Assembly: GCA_026954325.1 (NCBI GenBank)
Contig: JAIXKK010000060.1
Span: 1-51,134 of the forward strand
Length of the DNA: 51,134 nt
Direction of reading: 5' to 3'
From: Bryobacterales bacterium
GTDB taxonomy: Bacteria; Acidobacteriota; Terriglobia; Bryobacterales; Bryobacteraceae
Positions 1 to 8,064 of the stretch are shown one piece after another (position 1 is the stretch's first letter; each line of letters opens with the position of its first letter). The translations under genes and the position numbers were made by a program. The notes under the pieces were generated by a model, which did no database searches, was not told where the DNA came from, and worked only from the letters and a program-made list of their open reading frames with translations.

Positions 1-1028
1 AGACGGACCAGGTCATGCAGTGTCTCAAGCTCATCAGCCGCCCGGGCTGCGAGCGCATCGTGCGCTACGCTTTTGAATACGCCAAGCGCAACAACCGCAA
101 GAAGGTCACCTGCTTCACCAAAGACAACATCATGAAGCTCACCGACGGCCTGTTCCACAAGGTCTTCGACGAGATTGCCGCTGAGTATCCTTCCATTCAA
201 AACGAGCACTGGATTGTCGATATCGGCGCCGCCAAACTGGCGGACACGCCGGAAGCGTTCGACGTCGTCGTCATGCCCAACCTATACGGAGATATCCTCT
301 CCGACGTCGCCGCGCAGATCGCCGGCTCGGTGGGGCTCGCCGGTTCGGCCAACATCGGCGAGAAATACGCCATGTTCGAGGCGATTCACGGCTCGGCTCC
401 GCGCCGCGCCGGGCAGAATCTTGCCAACCCTTCGGGCCTTCTCCATGGCGCCATCCTCATGCTGGTTCACATCAATCAGCCGGATATCGCCGAGCGCGTT
501 CATAACGCTTGGCTCAAGACCATTGAAGACGGCGTGCACACCTACGACATCTACTCCGAGGGCGTGAGCAAGGAGAAGGTAGGCACCAAGGAGTTCTCCC
601 AGGCCGTTGCCGCGCGCCTCGGCCAGAAGCCCGAAAAGCTCAAGGCAGTCACCTACAGTTCCGCCCCGGCCCAGGATGCCTCCAGCGCCACGCGCGCGCG
701 GGTTCCAGCGAAGAAGGACCTGGTCGGCGTCGATGTCTTCCTCGATTGGACCGGCGGGACGGCCGACGATCTTGGCGGCAAAATCGAAGGCTGCTCCACC
801 GGTGCGCTGAAGCTGAACAATATCGCTGCCCGTGGCGTCAAAGTCTATCCTGGCGGCTTTCCCGACACGCTCACGGGGGACAACTGGCGCTGCCGGTTTC
901 TCAGCGAGGGCATTGCCACGCACCAGCAGGTGATTGAACTGCTCGGCAAGATTGCCGGGGCCGGCTTCGATTTCATCAAGACGGAACACCTCTACAACTT
1001 CGATTCGCAGCCCGGCTTTACGGCCTGA
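1..1028 (+). CDS. icd: NADP-dependent isocitrate dehydrogenase, 3' part
   Basis: TCA-cycle enzyme that oxidatively decarboxylates isocitrate to 2-oxoglutarate in the cytoplasm. The frame is open from base 3 at the window edge, so the N-terminus lies outside. Visible are the isocitrate/isopropylmalate dehydrogenase core (DVVVMPNLYGDILSD, then the cofactor region FEAIHGSAPRRAG) and about 110 extra residues at the C-terminus containing FLDWTGGTADDLGGKIEG. That extension is typical of the long Thermus-type IDH (about 490 residues) rather than the E. coli type, and is thought to help dimerisation. purE starts 3 bp after the stop, suggesting cotranscription. The identity is secure; cofactor choice is inferred. 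Confidence 0.93.
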   Translation, partial: TDQVMQCLKLISRPGCERIVRYAFEYAKRNNRKKVTCFTKDNIMKLTDGLFHKVFDEIAAEYPSIQNEHWIVDIGAAKLADTPEAFDVVVMPNLYGDILSDVAAQIAGSVGLAGSANIGEKYAMFEAIHGSAPRRAGQNLANPSGLLHGAILMLVHINQPDIAERVHNAWLKTIEDGVHTYDIYSEGVSKEKVGTKEFSQAVAARLGQKPEKLKAVTYSSAPAQDASSATRARVPAKKDLVGVDVFLDWTGGTADDLGGKIEGCSTGALKLNNIAARGVKVYPGGFPDTLTGDNWRCRFLSEGIATHQQVIELLGKIAGAGFDFIKTEHLYNFDSQPGFTA

Positions 1029-1031
1029 ACC

Positions 1032-1523
1032 ATGAGCGAAACGGCTCCCCTGGTCGGCATCATCATGGGCAGCAAGTCCGATTGGGAAACCATGCGGCAC
1101 GCCGTGGAAATGCTCGAGCGGTTCGGCGTGCCGCATGAGTGCCGCATTGTTTCGGCGCACCGTACGCCGGCGTGGATGGCCGAATACGCATCCACGGCGG
1201 AATCCCGCGGGCTCGAGGTGATCATCGCGGGAGCGGGAGGCGCCGCCCACCTTCCCGGAATGGTGGCTGCCCAAACCGTGCTGCCGGTGCTCGGCGTTCC
1301 CGTGGAAAGCCATGCGCTCAAGGGCATGGATTCACTCCTTTCCATTGTCCAGATGCCGGGTGGAATCCCTGTCGGCACGCTTGCCATCGGCAAGGCGGGA
1401 GCCGCCAACGCCGCCCTTCTAGCCGTCGCCATCCTCGCCAACCAGCGCGCGGATTTGCGCGCCAAATTGCACGCCTTCCGCAAGGAGCAGACGGACAAGG
1501 TTCGCGCGGATTCCCTCTCATGA
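1032..1523 (+). CDS. purE: N5-carboxyaminoimidazole ribonucleotide mutase PurE
   Basis: Class I PurE, 163 aa, the usual length. It converts N5-CAIR to CAIR in de novo purine synthesis. The phosphate and substrate loop [13 protein letters not shown] is near the N-terminus, followed by SAHRTP and the glycine-rich [16 protein letters not shown] segment typical of the family. The start lies 3 bp after icd with no clear Shine-Dalgarno, so translation may be coupled. The stop overlaps the purK start (ATGA), which together with the presence of PurK supports the class I (N5-CAIR) route. Confidence 0.96.
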   Translation: MSETAPLVGIIMGSKSDWETMRHAVEMLERFGVPHECRIVSAHRTPAWMAEYASTAESRGLEVIIAGAGGAAHLPGMVAAQTVLPVLGVPVESHALKGMDSLLSIVQMPGGIPVGTLAIGKAGAANAALLAVAILANQRADLRAKLHAFRKEQTDKVRADSLS

Positions 1524-2647
1524 ACCCCATTCTTCCCGGGGCAGCCATCGGGGTGCTCGGCAGCGGGCAGTTAGGCCGCATGTTCGCCCTCGCCGCACGC
1601 CGCATGGGTTACCGCGTTCATACGTTTTCTCCCGATAGCGATACCCCTACCGGCCAGATCAGTGACGTTGAGGTCACGGCATCGTACGATGATCTCGATG
1701 CCGTGCGGAGCTTCGCCTCCAAAGTGCGGGTGGTGACCTTCGAGTTTGAAAATGTGCCGGCCGCCACGGCCGCGGCAGCGGCGGCGGCCGCGCCTGTCCG
1801 TCCCGCGGGGAGCGTCCTTCACACCACCCAGCAGCGCATCCGCGAAAAAACCTTCCTCCTCGATTCCGGTCTGCCCGTCACCCCATTCCGTGTCGTGCGC
1901 AACTGCGGTGAACTCATCGCCGCCATCGCGGAACTCGGCTGCCCGTCCGTTCTCAAGACCGCCGATTTCGGGTATGACGGCAAGGGGCAGTTTCGCATCG
2001 ACAGCCCTACGGATGCTCCTCTTGCGTGGCGCTCCATCGGCGAACGCGAGGCGGTTCTTGAAGCGTTCGTGCCCTTTGCCAAGGAAGTCTCCGTCGTCGC
2101 CGCCCGAGGTCTCAACGGCGAGTTCATGCACTACGGAGTCATTGAAAACGAACATCGCAATCATATCCTCGACCTTTCCCTTTCGCCCGCGCGCATATCC
2201 GCCGCCGTCGCCCGGGAGGCCACCGAACTTGCCCGCGCCGTGCTCGAAAAGCTTTCCGTCGTGGGCGTGCTATGCGTCGAATTTTTTCTCACCCATACGA
2301 ATACCCTGCTCATCAACGAACTTGCCCCCAGGCCCCACAACTCCGGCCATCTCACCGTTGACGCCTGTGTTACCAGCCAGTTCGAACAGCAACTGCGGGC
2401 CGTGTGCGGTCTGCCGCTCGGAGCGCCCACCTTTCATTGCCCGGCCGCCATGGCAAACCTTCTTGGCGGCCTTTGGAGCAATGGGTCCCCGAGATTCGAC
2501 CGCGCCGCCGCCTTTCCTGGCGTCAAGATTCACCTCTACGGCAAGACGGAGGCCCGGCCCGGCCGCAAAATGGGCCACCTCACGGCTCTCGCCCCCACGC
2601 TTGACAATGCCATGGAGACTGTACTCACGGCCCGTTCCAGCCTGTAA
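1520..2647 (+). CDS. purK: N5-carboxyaminoimidazole ribonucleotide synthase PurK
   Basis: ATP-grasp enzyme, 375 aa, making N5-CAIR from AIR, bicarbonate and ATP. The start is the ATG in the ATGA overlap with purE; the frame is open further upstream, but that extension would lie over purE. Motifs are [20 protein letters not shown] at the N-terminus, [19 protein letters not shown] (ATP-grasp) and [12 protein letters not shown] (metal-binding). Residues around 80-90 hold a run of alanines where other PurK proteins have a mixed sequence, probably a slippage-derived low-complexity loop. It is the last gene of the icd-purE-purK unit. Confidence 0.95.
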   Translation: MNPILPGAAIGVLGSGQLGRMFALAARRMGYRVHTFSPDSDTPTGQISDVEVTASYDDLDAVRSFASKVRVVTFEFENVPAATAAAAAAAAPVRPAGSVLHTTQQRIREKTFLLDSGLPVTPFRVVRNCGELIAAIAELGCPSVLKTADFGYDGKGQFRIDSPTDAPLAWRSIGEREAVLEAFVPFAKEVSVVAARGLNGEFMHYGVIENEHRNHILDLSLSPARISAAVAREATELARAVLEKLSVVGVLCVEFFLTHTNTLLINELAPRPHNSGHLTVDACVTSQFEQQLRAVCGLPLGAPTFHCPAAMANLLGGLWSNGSPRFDRAAAFPGVKIHLYGKTEARPGRKMGHLTALAPTLDNAMETVLTARSSL

Positions 2648-2700
2648 TTTTTCTCTTCCCCGTATTTCTTCACAAATCTTTACTTTGAGCTCTTGGATAT

Positions 2701-2736
2701 CTGAAACCGCTGCTTTCAGGCGCCCGTCTTTTCGGG
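2701..2736 (+). terminator. Two small inverted repeats after purK
   Basis: CTGAAA/TTTCAG with a 7-nt loop (2701-2719) is followed by CCCG/CGGG (2723-2736). They sit between the purK stop and the BON gene and could weakly terminate the purine operon or lie in the BON gene leader. There is no clean U tract, so the call is tentative. Confidence 0.25.
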
Positions 2737-2777
2737 TGTGGAGAGATAGAAGACACAATCGAAGGGAGGAAAAAACA

Positions 2778-3314
2778 ATGAAAAACAGATTGGCTCTCGT
2801 TCTGGCAGCCGGATTACTTTCATTCGCGATGGTGTTGCCCGCGTCCACGAAGAACAGCAACGCGCCGCCGAATATTCCCGATAGGGTAAGGCACGAACTG
2901 CTGATGCTTCCCTACTACAATGTGTTCGACAGCCTGAGTTTTCAGGTGAACGGGAATGAGGTGACCCTCTATGGCCAGGTGACGTGGCCTGCCCTGAAGT
3001 CGGACGCTGGAAACGTTGTGAAGCATATCGCCGGCGTCAGTAAAGTTGTGAACGACATCGAGGTTCTACCGCTGTCGCCCTTCGACGACAGTATCCGCCT
3101 CCGGACGTTCCGCGCCATCTATTCGCAACCCGGACTCGACCGCTACGCCCTCCGCGCCGTTCCCGGCATCCACATCATCGTGAAGAATGGCAACGTGACT
3201 TTGGAAGGTGTTGTGGCCAGCCAGATGGATAAGAACCTGGCGGGCATTCGCGCCAATGGAGTGCCGGGAGTTTTCTCGGTAACCAACAACCTGCAGGTTT
3301 CAAAGAACGGTTGA
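2778..3314 (+). CDS. Secreted protein with two BON domains
   Basis: 178 aa. A hydrophobic signal segment covers residues 1-25 (LALVLAAGLLSFAMVLP), followed by two BON (OsmY-type) repeats at about 30-92 and 100-175. Each repeat has the typical pattern of a V-x-L-x-G turn (VTLYGQV; VTLEGVV) and a final V-x-N-x-L/I-x-V strand (VVNDIEVL; VTNNLQV). BON domains bind phospholipid or envelope surfaces, so a periplasmic, stress-related role is likely. The start was chosen for the Shine-Dalgarno AGGGAGGA 8 nt upstream; the frame is open further upstream over purK but has no coding support there. The exact function is unknown. Confidence 0.85.
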   Translation: MKNRLALVLAAGLLSFAMVLPASTKNSNAPPNIPDRVRHELLMLPYYNVFDSLSFQVNGNEVTLYGQVTWPALKSDAGNVVKHIAGVSKVVNDIEVLPLSPFDDSIRLRTFRAIYSQPGLDRYALRAVPGIHIIVKNGNVTLEGVVASQMDKNLAGIRANGVPGVFSVTNNLQVSKNG

Positions 3315-3461
3315 CCGGCGAGTCATATCGAGTTTTCTGGCCGTGCCTCCTCCTGACACAAAGGCAGCCAATCCGGAGTGGCCATCGCAAGATGGCTGCT
3401 CCGTTTTTGGTGCGCCTGGCGTTGGAGGGAATCTGGCGGAGGTGGCGTTTTGCCTCTAACT

Positions 3462-3905
3462 CTAACCCGCGATCCTTCGCCCCACTTCCATGAGCAGTGC
3501 AATTTCCTCCCCGGTAAATATCCGCTCCTCCCGGTTCGCCACTCCCAACGCGCCCACCGCGTTGCCCGCCGCCATGACCGGCACGACGATAGCCCCTTCC
3601 ATCCCTGTCTTGCGCGCCCCGGGCTTCACGTCGCCGCTGGTATCCGTTTGCAGGTTGCATACGTTCACCGGCTTGGCCCGTTCCACGGCAAGCCCCGCCA
3701 TGCCCTTGCCTACGGGAATCAATTGCACCACCTGGAGCACGACATCGGGTATGCCGGTCGCCGCCTTCAAGTGCAGCACCCCGTCCTGTTCCAGCAGGTG
3801 GATGGTCCCGCTTTCTGCCTTCATCTCGCCAATTGTCATATCCAGAACGCGCTGCAAGCCGGCTTTTCCGGCCAGCGCTGCTTCAATCTCGTCAAGGAAT
3901 GCCAT
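3462..3905 (-). CDS. Stand-alone GAF-domain protein
   Basis: 147 aa, essentially one GAF fold. It opens with helix LDEIEAALAGKAGLQRVLDMTIGEM, followed by SGTIHLLEQDGVLHLKAATGIP, the conserved IPVGKGMAGLAV turn, and VVPVMAAGNAVGALGVANRE. GAF domains bind small ligands or tetrapyrroles. No output domain (kinase, GGDEF, HTH) is attached, so it may act as a small sensor or partner protein. The start codon has a TATGAT hexamer 6 nt upstream and no Shine-Dalgarno, pointing to a leaderless message. It faces the BON gene across about 150 bp. Confidence 0.8.
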   Translation of the reverse strand: MAFLDEIEAALAGKAGLQRVLDMTIGEMKAESGTIHLLEQDGVLHLKAATGIPDVVLQVVQLIPVGKGMAGLAVERAKPVNVCNLQTDTSGDVKPGARKTGMEGAIVVPVMAAGNAVGALGVANREERIFTGEEIALLMEVGRRIAG

Positions 3906-3917
3906 AAAAGCATCATA
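3906..3917 (-). promoter_or_regulatory. -10 box next to the GAF gene start
   Basis: On the minus strand TATGAT ends 6 nt before the ATG at 3905. No Shine-Dalgarno fits between them. This matches the leaderless start pattern seen at several other genes in the window. No convincing -35 was found. Confidence 0.45.
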
Positions 3918-3969
3918 GAGGAAATGCGTCCGGCGGATTTCTTGCCCGTTCCTCGGGGAATACTACGCC

Positions 3970-3990
3970 GCGCGCTCGTCTGGAGCGCGC
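3970..3990. repeat. Perfect 8-bp inverted repeat, 5-nt loop
   Basis: GCGCGCTC and GAGCGCGC are separated by GTCTG. The repeat lies between the GAF gene start and the possible 46-aa ORF. It may act as a terminator for leftward transcription entering the GAF gene, but lacks a T tract on either strand. The rest of the 3906-4302 gap holds no other gene I can support. Confidence 0.4.
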
Positions 3991-4000
3991 CGCCTGCCTG

Positions 4001-4141
4001 TCAAGCCCTGCCGCCGGCGGGTGGCGGCGCTTCGGCTGGCTTTTGGAACGCACCGCGCTCGAGCGGCGCATCCACCGCCCTGTCCAGGCGTGATATGTGA
4101 TCGAGCAGCGATTCCGGCGCGGTGCGAGGTTTTGACTCCAT
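4001..4141 (-). CDS. Possible 46-aa small protein
   Basis: A minus-strand frame starts at an ATG (MESKPRTAPESLLDHISRLD) and ends at a TGA at 4001, inside a roughly 400-bp gap between the GAF gene and the DUF4384 gene. The first half reads as an amphipathic helix and the second half is rich in Pro and Ala. Ten bases after the stop is a perfect 8-bp hairpin (GCGCGCTC/GAGCGCGC, 3970-3990) without a U run. There is no recognisable family. It may be a real small gene or chance; codon choice and the hairpin are the only support. Confidence 0.3.
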   Translation of the reverse strand: MESKPRTAPESLLDHISRLDRAVDAPLERGAFQKPAEAPPPAGGRA

Positions 4142-4202
4142 TTTGCGCCAGTCCTAATGTGAGCCGCCATCCTCGCGCGGGCGGCCCAGCCGGCAATGAT
4201 GG

Positions 4203-4231
4203 TTTTCACCGATAGTTTTCACATATATAGT
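4203..4231 (+). promoter_or_regulatory. Likely promoter of the DUF4384/caspase operon
   Basis: TTTTCA (4203-4208), a 17-nt spacer and TATAGT (4226-4231) make a plausible sigma-70-type promoter in a locally AT-rich patch. The heptamer TTTTCAC is repeated 13 nt apart (4203 and 4216), a possible regulator site. Transcription would start near 4238, leaving a leader of about 65 nt before the ATG at 4303. Confidence 0.45.
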
Positions 4232-4302
4232 TGAGGGTAGAGGGCTAGATGGACACGCCACGCCAAGTCCGGCCACGAAGCCTCGAGTCAGGAGTAAGAA
4301 AT

Positions 4303-5241
4303 ATGAATAGAAAGAAATGGATTCCAGCCGCGCTGCTCGCGGCGGTCGCCTTTGCGGCGGCGCAGAGCAAGCCGCAACTGACCGCTCGCGAATTATTCTA
4401 CGTGCCGGCAGCCGCCGTCTCCTCCGCGGCCCCCAGGAAAGCAACCACCCCTCATAAATCCGCAACCAGCGGCAAAGAAGTGGCCTCCGGTAAAACTACA
4501 CGCCCGCCTGTGATCCATCAGCAACCCCGGCCGCTGGAATCCGAGGCTCCCGTGATGATCATGACCGCCAGCTACAACGGCCCTCGCCCCCTGGGGCTTC
4601 GCTACAGCATCCTCAAGCGTGAGAGCGACGGCTCCTACGAGGAAGTGAACCCGGATTCCAATTTCCATTCCGGAGACAAACTGCGCATTCGCATCGAATC
4701 CAATGAGGATGCCTATCTTTACCTGGTGGCGCGCGGCACCAGCGGCCGCTGGGACGTTCTCTTCCCGCAGCGCGCCATCCGTAACGGCGATAATTTCGTC
4801 GAGGCTTCCCAGCCGCTCATTATCCCCTCGAGCCGGGGCGTATGGACGCTCGACGAGCGGCGGGGCGATGAAAAGCTCTTCCTTGTGCTCTCACGCAAGC
4901 CCGTGGCCGACGTGGACCGGCTGATCTACGACCTCAATCAGGGTTCGAAGCCCGCCGCCGCTCCAGCGCCCGAAGCGAAGAAACCCGCTCCCACCACCCA
5001 CACCGCGCCGGCTCCAGCGGAACCGAGGCGCACGATGCTCGCCCAGAATATCTCCCCTATCGACGATGCGCTGGTAGGCCGCCTGCGCAGCCAAATGCTC
5101 TCGCGCGACCTCATCTTCGAGAAGGTGGACGACACCGAAAGCGCCACTGCGCAAAAGAAGGAAGCCGCGCTTTACGTAGTGGAGAAAAGCGGCAGCCCCG
5201 ATGCGCGCCTGGTGGTCGACATAAAACTGAGGCACGAGTAA
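4303..5241 (+). CDS. Secreted DUF4384-domain protein (first of operon)
   Basis: 312 aa. Signal peptide at residues 1-20 (WIPAALLAAVAFAAAQS), then a Ser/Thr/Lys/Pro-rich linker to about 90. The DUF4384-like domain follows at about 95-210 (LRYSILKRESDGSYEEVNPD, SGDKLRIRIESNEDAYLYLV, WDVLFPQ, LIIPSSRGVWTLDERRGDEKLFLVLSRKP), then a second Ala/Pro linker and a short helical tail. The start was chosen because GGAG lies about 8 nt upstream and the signal peptide then sits at the N-terminus. DUF4384 is a beta-rich domain often found beside caspase-like or Ser/Thr kinase proteins; its biochemical role is unknown. The next gene begins 13 bp after the stop. Confidence 0.82.
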   Translation: MNRKKWIPAALLAAVAFAAAQSKPQLTARELFYVPAAAVSSAAPRKATTPHKSATSGKEVASGKTTRPPVIHQQPRPLESEAPVMIMTASYNGPRPLGLRYSILKRESDGSYEEVNPDSNFHSGDKLRIRIESNEDAYLYLVARGTSGRWDVLFPQRAIRNGDNFVEASQPLIIPSSRGVWTLDERRGDEKLFLVLSRKPVADVDRLIYDLNQGSKPAAAPAPEAKKPAPTTHTAPAPAEPRRTMLAQNISPIDDALVGRLRSQMLSRDLIFEKVDDTESATAQKKEAALYVVEKSGSPDARLVVDIKLRHE

Positions 5242-5254
5242 GGGAGCACCAGCC

Positions 5255-5953
5255 ATGCACCGCAAACATTCTTTGCTGAGCGTGATGGCGCTCTGGGCGG
5301 CGCTGCCTGCCCTTTCTCAAACCCAATCCGTGTCGCAGGGGCCACACCGGATGGAGATTACCATGGAGCGGAGAATCGGCAGCGTTTGGCGCGCCGTCGA
5401 CCCGGGCTTCATCTTCGCCAAAAGCGACCATGTGCGCTTCCGCTACAAAACGAACTTCTCGGGTTACCTCTATGTCATGAATCAGGGCACCGGCGGCTCC
5501 TATACGAAGCTCTTCCCCCGCGAAGACACCGGCATGGCGAACAAGATCGAGGCCGGCAAGGAGTACATGGTCCCGGCCACGGATGGAATGTTCCGCATCG
5601 AGGGCCCCCCGGGATACGACATCATCTACTGGGTGGTGACGCCTATCGACATCGGCATGCAGTCCGCCTACAAACCGCTTCCGCCGCCCCCCACGGATTT
5701 GCCGAAGATGCGCGCCAGTCTCACCCCCCGCTGTGATGACACCATCCTCCGCGCACGGGGCGAGTGTGTCGATACGGATGCCGGCCCCCAGGCCGTGGAA
5801 GACAAATCCAAACTGCCGGAAAACATACAGCCATCGGCCGGCGGCGATTCGCAGGATCTGGTGTTCATGAAGAAGCAACACCGCAGCGTGGTCTCCTCGC
5901 CCGCGCCTTTGGCGGGACCCGTGGTGTTCGAATTCCGCCTTGCGCATAAGTGA
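5255..5953 (+). CDS. Secreted DUF4384-like protein (second of operon)
   Basis: 232 aa with signal peptide MHRKHSLLSVMALWAALPALSQ and a GGGAG Shine-Dalgarno 9-10 nt upstream. The body repeats the DUF4384 pattern of the previous gene: RIGSVWRAVDPGFIFAKSDHVRFRYKTNFSGYLYVMNQGT, GSYTKLFPRED and a strand ending DIIYWVVTPI, so the two look like diverged paralogues. Two cysteines in the C-terminal half (RCDDTILRARGEC) could form a disulphide outside the cytoplasm. The C-terminus ends with VFEFRLAHK, comparable to VVDIKLRHE in the first protein. The caspase gene starts 8 bp downstream. The function is unknown. Confidence 0.78.
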   Translation: MHRKHSLLSVMALWAALPALSQTQSVSQGPHRMEITMERRIGSVWRAVDPGFIFAKSDHVRFRYKTNFSGYLYVMNQGTGGSYTKLFPREDTGMANKIEAGKEYMVPATDGMFRIEGPPGYDIIYWVVTPIDIGMQSAYKPLPPPPTDLPKMRASLTPRCDDTILRARGECVDTDAGPQAVEDKSKLPENIQPSAGGDSQDLVFMKKQHRSVVSSPAPLAGPVVFEFRLAHK

Positions 5954-5961
5954 GAGAATCC

Positions 5962-8040
5962 ATGACGCGAACCATCTTCACTCTGTTCGTTGCGGCCTCC
6001 ATACTCTGGGGCGCGCAGGCCCCGGGCCAAAAACAACCGCCCGGCCAGCAGCGTGACCTCAAATACGAAGTAGACGAAACCATTGACCAGCCTGCCTCCG
6101 GCAAAGTGACCGTGCCGCGCAGTTATGCCCTCGTCATCGGCGTATCGGACTATAAGAATCTCGGCTCGAAGCTGCAACTGAAGTTCACTGAGCGCGACGC
6201 CGAAGCCATCTACTCGGTTCTCATCAGCCGCGAAGGCGGCAACTTCCGCGCCGAGAACGTCCACAAACTCATCGGCCAACAAGCTACCCTCGCCAACATC
6301 CGCTACCAGTTGGAAACCTGGCTGCCCTCGGTCACCAGAGATGATGACCGCGTCCTCGTCTACTTCGCCGGGCACGGCTTCGTTTATGGCGGCAAGGTCT
6401 ACCTCGCGCCGGCCGATTTCGACCCCAAGAACCCCTCGGGCACCGGCTATTCCACCGACGCCCTCGGAAACGCATTCGGCGGCAAGATCAAGGGCAAGTG
6501 GAAGGTGCTGCTCACCGACGCCTGCCATTCCGGGGCGGTCACCTCCGACACCGATGTCAACACCATCAACAGCCGCTTGAAGGATATGAGTAAGTCGCTG
6601 TTTTCCCTTACCGCCAGCCGCGACCGCGAACAGTCGTTCGAATCGCCGGAATGGGGCGGAGGCCACGGAATCTTCACTTACTATGTTGTCAAAGGACTCG
6701 AGGGCGAGGCTGACGAAAACAAAGACGGCATCGTCACTGCCGACGAATTGGCCAATTACGTCCAGCGCAACGTCCGCGAGGCTTCCGGCACGCGTCAGAA
6801 TCCCACCGTCGGCGGCAGCTTCGACAACAACATGCTGCTCGCCTACATTCCCGCCGGCGCGAAGACCGGCGAACCGCCCAAGCCCAAAGACGGCACGTTC
6901 ATCTTCGAGAGCAACCGCGACAAGGTCCAGGTGTACGTGGACGGGAAACTGGTAGGCGAGGTGAACAAAGGCGCGCCGCTGCGGTTGCCAGGCATCATGC
7001 CCGGCACGCACACCGTCAAGGCTGTCCACTCCGGTTACGAACCCGACGGCCCCCGTGAGGAGCTGGTCTACCCCGGTCAGGACACCACTATCACCTTCAA
7101 ACTCACTATCCCCCGCCGCCGCACCAAAGCCGTGCTGGACAAGTTCGATTCAGCGGTTGAACGCTACCTCAAGGCGCGCGGCCCGGAACAGTACCGCCGG
7201 GCCGTCGCCGACTTTAAAGAGATCCTTGCCATGGATCCTACTTACGGCGAGGCCGCCCTCTACCTGGCTCGCGCTTATCGCGACTTACAGGATTATCCCG
7301 ACGCCGAGGCCGCTTTCAAGAAAGCGATCGAGATCGATCCGGATTCCGTCGAGGCGCGCTCCACTTATGGCGGCATGTTATTCGATACCGGCAACACCGA
7401 CGAAGCCATCCGCCAGTTGAACCAGGTGCTCCAGTACGACAAGAACCATGGCATGTCCTGGTACATCCTCGCCCAGGCCTACATCACCAAAGAGATGTAC
7501 AAGGAAGGAATCGACGCTGCGCGGCACGCCGTACGTCTTACACCCGGCAACGCCGAAGCCTATTACTGGCTTGGCGAAGGCTACCGCCACGACAGCCGCT
7601 GGTCTGACGCCGTGCAGGCCTATCAAAAGTACTTGCAGCTAAGCCACTTCGATAGCAGTTCCCTCGAAAAGGTCGGCTACTACGCCATCGGCTTCGGCCT
7701 GTTCAAGAAGAAACGCGCCGGCACCACGGACGTATGGCGCGAGATGCGTAGCCTCGCCTATTTCGATCTCTGCGACTGCGAGCGCCGCCTCTTCCACTTC
7801 GACAACGCCATCGCCTATTGCCAGAAATCGCTTTCTTTCGATAAGGACGACCCGCTTACCCACTACGCTCTCGCCCTCGCCTACATGCGCCAGGCGGACG
7901 CCTCCGGAGACGTTGGAATGCTCCCCGCCGCGCGCAAGCACTTCGCGGAATCCATCCGCCTCAACCCCGATCTGAGTGAGTCCGAGATGGCTAAGAAGAA
8001 CATCCAAACCATCGACCAGTTCCTCGCCCGCGCCCGCTAA
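5962..8040 (+). CDS. Secreted caspase-like (C14) / PEGA / TPR protein
   Basis: 692 aa. Signal peptide (IFTLFVAASILWGAQA) at 1-20. Caspase-type peptidase domain at about 50-300 with the His of YFAGHG (H138) and the Cys of LLTDACHSG (C188), the expected dyad. An EF-hand-type loop DENKDGIVTADE (251-262) follows, as in many bacterial C14 proteins. A PEGA domain lies at about 311-380 (VQVYVDGKLVGEV, LPGIMPGTHTVKAVHSGY), then at least four TPR units at about 410-570 and further helices to the end. A GTG 12 bp earlier is possible but would put four extra residues before the signal peptide. The protein is likely periplasmic, processing or scaffolding partners; the two DUF4384 proteins are obvious candidates. 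Substrate unknown. Confidence 0.88.
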   Translation: MTRTIFTLFVAASILWGAQAPGQKQPPGQQRDLKYEVDETIDQPASGKVTVPRSYALVIGVSDYKNLGSKLQLKFTERDAEAIYSVLISREGGNFRAENVHKLIGQQATLANIRYQLETWLPSVTRDDDRVLVYFAGHGFVYGGKVYLAPADFDPKNPSGTGYSTDALGNAFGGKIKGKWKVLLTDACHSGAVTSDTDVNTINSRLKDMSKSLFSLTASRDREQSFESPEWGGGHGIFTYYVVKGLEGEADENKDGIVTADELANYVQRNVREASGTRQNPTVGGSFDNNMLLAYIPAGAKTGEPPKPKDGTFIFESNRDKVQVYVDGKLVGEVNKGAPLRLPGIMPGTHTVKAVHSGYEPDGPREELVYPGQDTTITFKLTIPRRRTKAVLDKFDSAVERYLKARGPEQYRRAVADFKEILAMDPTYGEAALYLARAYRDLQDYPDAEAAFKKAIEIDPDSVEARSTYGGMLFDTGNTDEAIRQLNQVLQYDKNHGMSWYILAQAYITKEMYKEGIDAARHAVRLTPGNAEAYYWLGEGYRHDSRWSDAVQAYQKYLQLSHFDSSSLEKVGYYAIGFGLFKKKRAGTTDVWREMRSLAYFDLCDCERRLFHFDNAIAYCQKSLSFDKDDPLTHYALALAYMRQADASGDVGMLPAARKHFAESIRLNPDLSESEMAKKNIQTIDQFLARAR

Positions 8041-8064
8041 ACTACCCCACCCGAGCGAGGCCCC

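Noticed and set aside
282..1313. Long antisense open frame over icd and purE
   Set aside because: Shadow of GC-rich coding sequence; composition is Arg/Gly/Ala-rich with no family pattern. The same holds for the long antisense frames over pyk, ftsK, der and the amidohydrolase.
1746..1800. Alanine-rich GC repeat in purK as a mobile or regulatory repeat
   Set aside because: It is an imperfect GCN codon run within an otherwise normal PurK frame; best explained as local slippage.
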